From Cyanophora paradoxa (Eukaryota; Glaucocystophyceae; Cyanophorales; Cyanophoraceae): a DNA stretch of 64,000 nt. The position numbers and the translations under genes are program-made. The stretch is from positions 86,001-150,000 of the forward strand of contig QPMI01000227.1 of the NCBI GenBank assembly GCA_004431415.1, in the 5' to 3' direction. Under the pieces are notes generated by a model, which did not search any database, was not told the DNA's origin, and saw nothing but the letters and a program-made list of their open reading frames with translations. Shown here one piece after another: positions 1-8,799 of the stretch (positions within the stretch are counted from its first letter, which is position 1; each line of letters begins with the position of its first letter).

Positions 1-1
1 T

Positions 2-430
2 GCTGAAGAGAACGCACAGGAAGCAGCCCCAAAGGAAAAAGGAATGACAGTGCAGCAAGCATCTGCACAGCATGAACAACTGATGCCATCCAAGAAGAAG
101 AAGAAGACCAAAGATAAGGAGAAAGCATCTAAGACCCCTGCCTCTCCATCCGCCCCAACCTTCCCCATTTCGGCCATCCAGGAGAAACCATCCAAGACCC
201 CTGCCTCCGCATCCGACTCAACCTTTCCCGTTTTGGCCATCTCGGAGAAATCATCAAAGACCCCTGCCTCTACATCCGCCTTGACTTCCTCAACCTCGTT
301 CCTTGTCAGTGTGCTGCCAGCTGGCAGCGCTGTTGCCCTCAGTCTTGCTGCTGTCGTCAACCAAGGACGCATCTGTATTGCTCTTGCCCTCCTCGCTGTT
401 TTTCTTACTGCAATGAGGTCAAAATCGTAA
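2..430 (+). CDS. C-terminal part of a lysine-rich, tail-anchored protein (5' end outside window)
   Basis: The reading frame is open from base 2 and stops at 430, so only the last ~142 residues are present. A charged KKKKK stretch is followed by three imperfect ~25-residue repeats, each with an SKTPAS core and a following TFP/LTS block. The end is a hydrophobic segment (ALALLAVFL) followed by a short basic tail (MRSKS), as in tail-anchored membrane proteins. I do not recognise the family. The repeats suggest a flexible Ser/Thr/Pro-rich stalk exposed to the cytosol. An internal ATG at 44 exists, but there is no reason to prefer it as the start. Confidence 0.55.
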   Translation, partial: AEENAQEAAPKEKGMTVQQASAQHEQLMPSKKKKKTKDKEKASKTPASPSAPTFPISAIQEKPSKTPASASDSTFPVLAISEKSSKTPASTSALTSSTSFLVSVLPAGSAVALSLAAVVNQGRICIALALLAVFLTAMRSKS

Positions 431-984
431 TTTTTGGGAAATAAAGCCAAGGCCACACTCACGTGTGGTAAGCCCTGCCAATGCTATGCCTGCTGTCACA
501 GTGTCCGACGGTCTAGCTATAGGAACATGCGCGTTTTCACGAAATCGAATTCGAAGCCCGCCGGCGTGGTGCAGCTCGCGATCAGCCCGCGTGAGTCCGC
601 TCAGGCGGGCTTTCGCTTGTCCCTGCCAATATTAATGCAGCCTGCGGTGCCGGCCGGCTTGCACCCCCCATAACAGATATCGATCTAAAACCGCATTTTT
701 GCAAAAGCTGAGCCGAGCAGTTCTGAGAGGGCCACCATTCTAGATTCGCTTAAGTGCTAGCTGCGCGGAGCAGTCTGCAGGGGTATAGGAGGGCCTGGAA
801 GGCGCAGTGGTCCGACTGAGATGGGCCCCGGCGGGAGGGTCAGTGGTTCCGATTCTGATCATGAGCGCATGCGGTCAATGATATTATAATGTCAATCACC
901 GAGTCGGTGTGGCTTTGGCGGACCATGTATTTCCGGTGTTGCCGGTGCAGGCAGCAACGGATGGCGTGCGAGTAAAATTCATTT
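431..984. other. intergenic, no supported gene
   Basis: A short open frame at 434-673 has no recognisable domain or codon pattern. The stretch contains a small inverted repeat near 590-612 (GAGTCCGCTC / AGGCGGGC). I see no RNA gene or mobile element end. Confidence 0.4.
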
Positions 985-1488
985 CTTTTCAACCTTTATT
1001 GGTGTAAATATGACATTTTTTCCTATATTTTATAATTACTCATTTTTCATATATTCTTTATTATTTATTTGACTTAATACAGGAAGAATATGAATTTACT
1101 ATTGGTGTGACAATGAGTTTAATCATACTGTAATCTTTGTGTTTCTAAATTAAATTTAATTTGAGACGCTTTATCATTTTTTATAGGTTTAACAATTTAT
1201 GGTATTTCTTGGATCTTTAAGATCAGCAGCCCAAATGATATCTTACGAAATCAGTATAGGTTTAATAATTATATCTATTATATTATGTGTTGGTAGTTTA
1301 AATATTTATAAAATTATTTTAGCACAACATAATATTTGGTTTATTTTCCCGCATTTTCCGTTATTTATTATGTTTTTTGTTTCGGCTCTAGCAGAAACAA
1401 ATCGAGCGCCTTTTGATTTACCTGAAGCTGAAGCGGAGTTAGTTGCTGGGTATAATGTTGAGTATTCTGCTATGGGATTTGCACCCAA
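985..1488 (+). pseudogene. nad1: NUMT: mitochondrial nad1 fragment
   Basis: The base composition falls abruptly to AT-rich between about 975 and 1490. Translation of 1199-1487 gives the conserved core of NADH dehydrogenase subunit 1: [11 protein letters not shown], then a hydrophobic stretch, then the hallmark loop [19 protein letters not shown] and [10 protein letters not shown]. Only about 95 of the usual ~320 residues remain. Upstream the same frame meets a stop (about 1190) and the AT-rich sequence is not clearly coding. Downstream it runs straight into nuclear repeat sequence at ~1489. It is therefore a transferred, non-functional mitochondrial DNA fragment. The standard reading of TGG and the intact loop suggest limited decay. 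Confidence 0.85.
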
Positions 1489-1545
1489 CCCCCTCTCACC
1501 ACCTGAGCTCACCCGCCCTGAGGACTCGTTTGCGATAATGAGTTA
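1489..1545 (+). repeat. short copy of a gene 3' end also found inverted at ~3375-3440
   Basis: The ~43 bases coding [14 protein letters not shown] occur here on the plus strand and again on the minus strand at ~3398-3441, where they form the end of the receptor-like reading frame. Here they are sandwiched between the NUMT and a LINE fragment, so they are a transposed gene scrap. Confidence 0.6.
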
Positions 1546-1549
1546 GTTT

Positions 1550-2465
1550 TTCTCCAGTAGTACCTCATCAGATGATGACGACCCCCCTGGTGGACCCGAC
1601 CCTGCCCCTGACCCTGGTCCTGTGGTTCACTCACCCCCTCACCCGCTGCCACCTCACCCGCCGCCCGATATTGACTCGGAGGATGAGCCGCCTCTTCAAC
1701 GCCGTCGTGTTGTTGCTTCAGTATTTGGTCTTGATGCTGCTATAGATGATACAGGTTCACCTCCGCCCTCTCCTCAAGTTATCATCTATGTGGATGACAC
1801 TGAGCTTGCCCCTGATCTGCTGCCGATCTCTCCTATCCGAATTGACGCTGTTGCTGTTGAGCCCGACTTGGCGAGTCATGCTGTCATTTCTTCCCTCGCT
1901 CCTCCCTCTTCTGCCCCTCTGCCTTCTTCTGCGCCTATGACGCCCATGGATACTGATCCTCTTTCTCCTTCTATTGTCCCGCCTAAGCGTCGTCGAATGT
2001 CTTCTCCAGACCCTGCTGCTCTGGATCATGGTGATAACATTCCTGGTGTCCCACCTCAGGTTTCTTTCAAACGCTTGCGGCCTTCACCTCCTCCAACTCT
2101 CCCATCTGCTGCCCCTATGGATCTCGCTGTTGACCCAGGTTCCCCAATGGTGCTTATCTCTGACGAAGAGGCTGATGACATGACTGATGGCTGAAGGTTT
2201 CACACGTGAGGTCGTGACCAGGACTCCCCCAGGCCGGCATTAGGAAGAGGCCCGCATTGGGATGTCTGTGGTTGCTTTCCGTGTCTGCGTGTATGAGCGC
2301 CGGACCGCCGGGGCATAGATGGTAGACCGTAAGGCGTTTGCGCCGCCACTACCCTTGTCTGGTTGGTTCACTGTCGATTGTGCTTCGGGCCTTCGGGTCC
2401 TTCGCCTTTCGTCAAAACCGCACAACCGGCTCGGGCGTGTCTTATACATACTCTCTCTCTCTAGA
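1550..2465 (+). mobile_element. LINE-A, 5'-truncated copy (3' end of ORF plus 3' UTR and tail)
   Basis: The stretch coding SSTSSDDDDPPG through the acidic Pro/Ser-rich block (open 1622-2194, with the shared SPPPSPQVII-type motif) matches the C-terminus of the long LINE ORF at 8856-10790. It is followed by the same 3' UTR (from ~2228: CCAGGCCGGCATTAGGAAGA) and the same end, CTTATACATACTC followed by (TC)n at 2440-2463. The 5' part of the element is missing, as expected for target-primed insertion that stopped early. The copy is diverged and is probably older than the one at 8.8 kb. Confidence 0.75.
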
Positions 2466-2735
2466 GACGAGCATATCCCGGCGTGTCGCAGGGGGCGGCG
2501 CGGACGGGCTCACGGCCAAGGAGGTGACGTGGCACGACACGATCTGCGGTCTGATCGCCCTCGACCTGGGGCTGTGCAACATTCTCGTCGCGTACATCCC
2601 GGGGTGCATACACCAGTCAACCGGCCACCTGTAAACACCAGGAAAAGCACAGAGATGATGCCGACAGACGATGTGAACACCACGAGTGCAAAAAGCGACA
2701 GCCATCCGCCATATCGAATCACCTAGGCCGAATCA
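2466..2735 (-). pseudogene. fragment paralogous to a membrane segment of the 3.4-8.0 kb receptor gene
   Basis: On the minus strand, 2722-2640 reads IRYGGWLSLFALVVFTSSVGII, nearly the same as the IRYGGFLSLFGLIVFASSVGII segment of the receptor-like gene near 6040-6110. The neighbouring bases do not continue the similarity, so this is a partial duplicate of one transmembrane segment. The part at 2466-2630 has an open plus-strand frame of unknown origin. Confidence 0.55.
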
Positions 2736-2749
2736 CCTACGGGACGAAA

Positions 2750-2958
2750 GAGAGACGAAAGTTGGACGAAAGGGGTAGCCGAAAAGTTGGACGGAAAGTT
2801 GGACGGAAGTTGGAGGAAAAGTTGGACGAAATTAAGGGTACTACGGTAGCCGAAAAGTTGGACGGAAAGTTGGACGAAAGTTGGACGAAAGGGGTAGCCG
2901 AATTCGAAAAGTTGGACGGAATCGAAAGTTGGACGAAAGTTGGACGAAAGTTGGCCCC
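2750..2958. repeat. minisatellite, unit GTTGGACGAAA(A)
   Basis: There are about a dozen imperfect copies of an 11-12 bp unit GTTGGACGAAA, with variants such as GTTGGACGGAA and single-base spacers. The same unit appears inverted at 4126-4156 inside an apparent exon of the receptor-like gene and again at ~55710-55825. Confidence 0.85.
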
Positions 2959-3250
2959 CTCAGGGCTCGTAGGGGCTCCCGCCACTGCCACGAGACAACC
3001 CCCGCTGCCACAAGACGCGATGCAGCACCACGCCGTGCGGGCACCTGCAGCTATAGCTAGAAGAAGAAGAGTATGTATAATTATAAGACACGCCCGAGCC
3101 GGTTGTGCTATAGCTAGCCAGAGTGTCCACTGGGAGGCGCATTTCTCTCCTTAGGGGGCCACGCAGGCCCCGGCCGGCCAGTTCACTGGTGGGCTGGGCG
3201 CGCGGCCGCGGGGGCCGCAGTGTACATTCCCCTGCTCCGCTCGGGTCGAC
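2945..3250. repeat. dispersed repeat family R1, copy 1
   Basis: This ~300-bp sequence (GGGGCTCCCGCCACTGCCACG through GGCCGCAGTGTACATTCC) is closely matched at 20020-20325, and in inverted form at 13612-13722, 13745-13905 and 16319-16395. It encodes nothing obvious. A 47-bp LINE tail is inserted inside this copy at 3061-3107. Confidence 0.75.
3061..3107 (-). mobile_element. LINE-A ultra-short insertion (47 bp) with 10-bp target duplication
   Basis: The inserted bases are (AAG)n followed by AGTATGTATAA and the conserved LINE-A 3' terminus (ACACGCCCGAGCCGG) in minus orientation. They are flanked by perfect copies of CTATAGCTAG at 3051-3060 and 3108-3117. The R1 copy at ~20,135 shows the uninterrupted site. 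This is a 5'-truncated copy of only the last few dozen bases of the element. Confidence 0.85.
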
Positions 3251-3356
3251 CCGAGGCTGACCCCCCCCCCCCCCCCTCCTCTTTCCCTCTGACGAAGCAA
3301 TCCTCCATTCCGAAGGCTAGTGAAGCAATCCTCCACTCTGAAGGCTGATTGACTAC
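3251..3356. other. homopolymer and short duplicated stretch
   Basis: There is a C(15) run near 3262-3276, then two imperfect tandem copies of GAAGCAATCCTCCA(T/C)TC at ~3293-3345. I see no gene. Confidence 0.5.
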
Positions 3357-6300
3357 CTACACAACAAGGGCTGATGCAGGTGGCAGCGGATCCTCAGGGC
3401 GGGTGAGCTCAGGTGGTGAGAGGGGGTTGGGTGGAACATGACTTGTGGATGTCAGCGACGAAGAAGATGCCATTTGGGCGGCTTGCTGACTTGCTGGGAA
3501 GAAGACAGTGTTTCCGTATCGAAGATGACTCAAGGTCGCTGTACTGCGGCATGGGCCGAAGAAAGGATGCGCGAGCAGGGCTTGGATGGGGGGTGCAGAG
3601 AAGTTCTGCTCATCTAACGTGGATGGCAGATCATCCAGATTTCTCTGCGAAGGAGTGTTACTGCTCACATAGCAAGAACTATTGTTTCCGTACCACGCCA
3701 ATCATGTTTGCAAGCAAGTCCAATAATGCACTATCCATGGGAGCAGCGGAGAGGGACCTTTCGAGGCTACGAAGAACCTGTAGGAGTGCAAGGGCGAATT
3801 TTGGGATGTCCCCGCTGCAATCCTTGGGCGGGGGAGTCCTTGGATGCACATGAAGTGTAAGTTGCAAGAAACGTTCAATCAATCCGGAGAATCGCAGACC
3901 TGGCAGAGTTCAGTATTGTCGTACCCACCTCCCCTCGAGCATTCAAAATCCGGGCTGATGCGTTGAAATTGGAAATGACGACGAGAGGACTGCCGGGAAA
4001 ACATAATTTAGGCTTGGTGGTGGGATTAATTGAAGATGTGCATACGACTTCGTGAGGTCGATTGTGAAGGTCTCTGGCCCCTGTGCAGAAAAAGTGCATA
4101 AGCAAGAAAACGAAAGGCAGCAGTTTCGTCCAACTTTCGTCCAACTTTCGTCCAATACACAGCGCAGTAAGCGCACAAATACATAGTGCAAGAACCGCTT
4201 TCCGTCGAGTGCAGAGCTGGAGTTGAGCTGTGCCTTTGCCTTTGAAAGCCGCCTCTTCTGCATCCAAAGCTCACTGCTAGTGAAAGGTATGACAACAAAG
4301 TAAGCACCTCGAACTCTGGGACGAATTCTCCGGGGATGGAAACCATAACTGCGTTTATCTCGAATCCAGAATAATCGAGAGATGTCATCTGACGGGGGAA
4401 TTGGACGGGGTTTGACAGGGGTTGGAGAGAAGCACGAAATAACCTGTGCAGCCTTGAGTGCAACGAGAAGCTGGCAAAGAACGTTTCTCAAGAGCTCAGT
4501 GCATGTGGCTGGGCTATCCGAATACGAAACCATTCGAAGGAAAGCTTTAACAGAGAGAAAAAAAAATTAGGACATTGCGAGAGAGGGTTCAATCTGAGCA
4601 GCACCTGTTAGTGAGCAGTCCGTTGGAGTTATTACTGCAGCGACGGTGTGGCTGCCAGCATTCTTCGAAGTGTTCTGCACTGAGTGTCAGCTGAAAACTG
4701 TACTCCACTCCACCAATCGGGGACTACCTTCATCAAGAAGAAGTCGAACACTCGAGAAACATTGTAAAACTTCCCGCCGAATGCAGCTCGGAGAGCACGG
4801 TCCAGGGAGGCAGCTACACGTACGCCTGCAAAAGACTTCCCGCTGGGTGTTCCTGGGTGATCAATGCATGCAACCTGGCAAGGGTGCCCGCGCCAGCTGT
4901 TCGTTCCCGATTTGTTGCCCGCAATGCGACTGAAATAATCTCCGATCTCGAAAACAGGGAATCCCTGCTCGGGTGGTGTTGACTCTCGCTCGACCTGTTG
5001 AGTAAGTTTTTAGAACAGTGAGGCGGTATAGAAGCTCGAAGAGCAGCAGGCTCACCGTGAGGCCAACCTCTTGAATGCCAGCCTTTGCAATTTCCCGGTC
5101 GATCTCAGAGCAAACCGCTTGGTCTGCCAGCAGGATTTTATGGTTGCCATCACAAAACACGAAGGCATCTCCGGACGAAAGAACCTCCACGCCCCAGCCA
5201 CGCTTGGAGATCTCAGACCCGAAGCCCCGCTTTGCAAACGGTGCGTCCAGCTCAGAAGCCTGGAAGACCTGGAAGGTCTTGTATGTCCCGATAAACTGTG
5301 ACTTGCCCCTCTCAGTATCCGAGAGAATTCCGCCAGTGCTCCGCGAACTCCAGACAGGGGCAGCATCAGGCCACCAAGCATTCTTGAACACTGCTGTGCA
5401 ATCCGAGAGTTCTTGAACAATCTTAAGGAGTAGCCCAAGAGTGTTCAAGAACAGCAAGAAGCCACCTGGGGACAAAAAATTAGAGCTGCAGCCTTGAGGG
5501 CAATTGTTTAATGCACCGACAAAGGTTGCCTCCCGGTTCCCGGACGCAAACACCAGTGTTAAGACTGTGCTGCAGTGCATTGCCGAGGATGCCATGTTGC
5601 TGACAGGTGCGAGGTATCTGGAAGAGGTTGAGGCTGTTACTGGATTAAAGGTGGTGGCAAAATCTTTCACGCACGGGGTAAACAGGATGCAATGGGCTGC
5701 CTGAATGATTGCTATCACAAAAAGCAGCAGGAAGTTGAACAACGGCGCCTCTCGGCCAGATAGGCCAATGACGAAAGTGACACTTGCCCACACTGACAAG
5801 AAAGTGGGGCAGAAGAGCCATGAAAAGAAGCTTGGGCGGAAATTCAAGAAAAAGATTTTCCACGTGGACGAGCTGTCATCCCAATTTCCCTGCATCACAC
5901 CAGAATTTCCTGTGAGATTATTCCAGATTCTCTGTGCTGGTTGACCTCCACCAGACAGCGCCAACCGGAAATCGGTTGGCGGCACTGCTTCTGAGCCTTC
6001 CCAGATGGGCCGCCGGCCACTCAGCCGCAGGAAAAGCAGAACGATGATGCCGACAGAAGAAGCAAACACTATAAGCCCGAATAGGGAGAGAAATCCGCCA
6101 TATCGAATCGCCGATGCGGAATTGACTAGCAGAACGGGCAAAACAATTTGGCTGCCAAGATACAGCTCGAGCTGCGGGAATGCAAAGTGACGCCTCTTCC
6201 AGAGGAACATTACTCCACGCACAACACCAAGAAAAGCCATGAGCATGAAGCACCAGAACAAGGCGCCCCTGTAGAGCAAGTAAGTGCCAAAGCAGTGCAC

Positions 6301-8030
6301 ATAAAATAAGTAGGCTGACCAGAAAAACGATTTTGTCTCTGATTTGGCGCAAGTCTCAGCCGTGAATGGAACCCCAGGCATGCCGACAGCTAGGAAGATG
6401 CGCAGAGGGAAAAGAAAAGATTGGAAGATTGGAGGATACCAAGTCCCCAAGTTGAGAAGAAGCGCCAGTAGTTGTGCATGGGATATTGCCCCTCCTATAA
6501 CAAAGAAGCTTTTCGGTGGTGTCCCCGACATAGCGAGCGTCGCCATGTTCACGAACAGAAGCAGAACGAGCAGTGTTGCGACAATGGCGCCAAGAACCCT
6601 GGAGAACACGGCGCCACCAATGGACCTGAAGGAATTCAGGCCTGAATTGCACCAAACGATAATCACTTACAGCACGACTTCTTTCTCGTCCACGGATATC
6701 CCGCCAACAAGCATATGGATTCCAAAACGATACTCGCCTTCGACCCTGCAAAACCTTTGGTCGACGAACGAGGTATGCAGCATTGTGCGCACGCTGAGCA
6801 AATTTGAAGAACCGGCGTAGTAACTGCAGAGAGAGATATTTGGCTGGGGCCCGAGATCTGGCGCCACTCGTAGTTGACGGGCAGCCCAAATTTCCCGATC
6901 TCGGCCAGCGAGGACGAAGGGGTCGCCCGAATCTCGTAATGCTCCCCAAGCGGAAGGTCTCGGACTTGTTTCTCTGCAACAGACAACGCGCCAGACACAA
7001 CCAAGACTTTTACCATCTTGGAGACAGCTGCCTGGGTCTTGTCCTTGCACTCGAAGTGAATGCGGTAAACTGGTGGCGGTCAGCGTCCTTACTGCAGTAA
7101 TGTCTGGCATGGAGCAGGTACTGAGCACTTACTTCCAGGGAGGGCGAAGGTGGCAGTCAGCGTCGAAGTGTCTGACCCCGCCAAAACTACGCCGTTTTCG
7201 GGGCCCTCAGCAACCATCCACAAGTACCTGAGCTTAGATTAGCTTCCCTTCCATGCAGCCAACTGTTCGTTCCCTACCACTTTGAACCTCCTACCACTCA
7301 CCGAGAGATGAACCCATCGGCATCGGGATCTTTGCACGATCCTGAAATCTGCACCTGCCCTTCCGGGAGTTTTACGACGAGGTGATCGGGTACTGAGAGC
7401 TCCACGATGGGTGGTGCCCCGGAAGCTGCTACAATGACATGCACTTCGGCAGAGGCTGATTCGCCGCTGCTGCTTGTTGCTGTGAATCTGAAGACGTACT
7501 CCCCAGCGATGCTGCCCGGCTTAAGCTTTGATTTGGATTCGGACCTTATTGATTTCGCTGGAGCGGGAGGTTTGGAAATCGCTTACGGTTGGAAGATCTT
7601 CAATATGTATTCAACGCCTGTCGAGGCTGGCGTTTCCGCCTGGACGTAGCCTGTCGGCGACGAAATTTGATCCCATCTCCCGCTGGTGATCTGACCTGCG
7701 CGTGTGGAGCGTCAGCCTCGCAGCTGCGGCACGCCGCCGTGAAGGGAGCCCGTCAGGCGGGCTGGCGCTGCATCTCTCTGCACGTCTAGCATCTACCATA
7801 GCACGCGAGTGCATGCATGCATCTAGACTCAAAGATAGTGCGTTCGAAACGGTAGTACCGTCGCCGTCGTCCGCGGCCGTCGCCTTGAGCTCGAAGGTCT
7901 TCGCAACCGGGAAGTGAAGGGGCCCCTTCTCCACATAGATGACAGGCCGCGCGTAGGCTGCTCGGCGTTTAGCTAGGTTTTCGGGCATCGGAACCGAGAG
8001 CGCGCGTACCGCCGACGGCGAGAACCGCAA
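3357..8030 (-). CDS. large PKD/REJ-like multipass membrane receptor, intron-containing (boundaries approximate)
   Basis: Read leftwards. The 8030-6700 part codes several extracellular beta-sandwich-like segments (IYVEKGPLHFPV...FELKATAADD; VELSVPDHLVVKLPEG...DPDADGF; YEWRQISGPSQISLS) typical of PKD/REJ repeats. The long open frame 6666-4861 (601 aa) has at least eight hydrophobic segments with a loop between, consistent with the membrane part of a polycystin-like or other large receptor. Further exons continue to ~3357 (for example LDRALRAAFGGKFYN near 4800 and a basic YGFHPRRIRPRVRG block near 4320) and end with PELTRPED. Exact exons are not resolved. No signal peptide is visible upstream: the readable part ends at 8030, just before a viral fragment and a LINE, so the 5' end may be lost. 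A minisatellite (4126-4156) sits within an apparent exon, which may mark decay. Family assignment is by motif reading only. Confidence 0.55.
4126..4156. repeat. three copies of the GTTGGACGAAA minisatellite unit (inverted)
   Basis: TCGTCCAACTT is repeated three times. It is the reverse complement of the unit at 2750-2958, and here it lies inside the receptor-like reading frame, where it codes LDESWTKVG-type residues. Confidence 0.8.
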
Positions 8031-8062
8031 GCACAGCTAGCGCTAGCGGGAAAGCGCTAGCG
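8030..8062. repeat. short perfect hairpin GCTAGCGC / GCGCTAGC
   Basis: GCTAGCGC and GCGCTAGC arms lie around a short A/G-rich loop just before the capsid-like frame. No circovirus-type nonanucleotide (NANTATTAC) is present, so I do not call it a viral origin. Confidence 0.45.
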
Positions 8063-8145
8063 AGCGCCGCCCGCATTGCACGTGCGGCAAAGCCACGGCC
8101 GAGGGCGGCACAGCAGAGTTAACTGCAGCCAGCGGGTACGTCGAT

Positions 8146-8670
8146 TTGGGAGAGCGTTCGTCTGCCCAACGCGGAGGCAAGCGCAAGCGGTCCAGCTCTG
8201 TGGGGCGTCGCGTTAAGCGCGGTGTTACTGGCCGTCGCACGCGGTTGTCTCGGTCTATGGTCGTCCCTCGCAACATCTATCGTTTCGCCAGGTACGGGTT
8301 CTCGAACGACGTCTCGTTCGCCCTCAACGCCGACGGAAACCATTTCGGATCCATTACGGCGTACGGTCTCGGCACGGTCGGTGCCATAGGTAGCGCGAGC
8401 CCGGTGATGCCGGCGGTTGCGGAGTTCGCCAACCTCTTCGATTCATACAAGCTGAACCGCGTCACCATCGAGATCATCAGTCCGTATGATGGTAATCTCG
8501 GACCGCAAAACAATTCGACTAGCGCTACGGCTAGCGGTGCATGGGCCCCGACCCCGAAGATCTACTGGTATTACGACATCGACGACAACACCGCGCCGGC
8601 CGATAGTCTAGATCTCCACGAGCGCATTGATAACACAGGCATGCTAGCTGCGGACATCGCAGAAGCTTGA
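8146..8670 (+). pseudogene. endogenous viral element: CRESS-DNA-virus-like capsid fragment
   Basis: The 174-residue frame begins with a basic, arginine-rich arm (GKRKR, GRRVKRG, GRRTR), followed by FARYGF, a small-residue strand region, then FANLFDSYKLNRVTIEI and PKIYWYYDIDDNTAP. This order (basic arm, F-x-x-LFD-x-Y-x-L/I-N-x-V, then P-x-I-Y-x-x-x-D-x-DD) is characteristic of jelly-roll capsids of circular Rep-encoding single-stranded DNA viruses. The frame stops at 8670 before the C-terminal third such proteins usually have, and a LINE follows. No Rep gene is visible nearby. It is most likely an ancient integrated remnant. Its codon use resembles the host, so I cannot tell whether it is expressed. 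Related capsid-like host proteins are an alternative. Confidence 0.6.
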
Positions 8671-8799
8671 GCTGGGTCTGTGCTACCTACGGGGGCGACA
8701 AGCCTGCGGGCAACGCAGGCAGGGCCCGCTGAAGGGGGGTACGCGGTCCCCCTATCCTGCCCAAACTACGACGCGGCCTGCGCCGCAGCTATCCCGTTG

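Noticed and set aside
1757-2029. 90-aa Arg-rich minus-strand frame
   Set aside because: It is the reverse of the LINE-A acidic tail; Asp/Ser codons give Arg-rich antisense frames.
8030-8062. Viral replication origin before the capsid frame
   Set aside because: The hairpin lacks the conserved nonanucleotide, and similar GCTAGC palindromes are common throughout the window.
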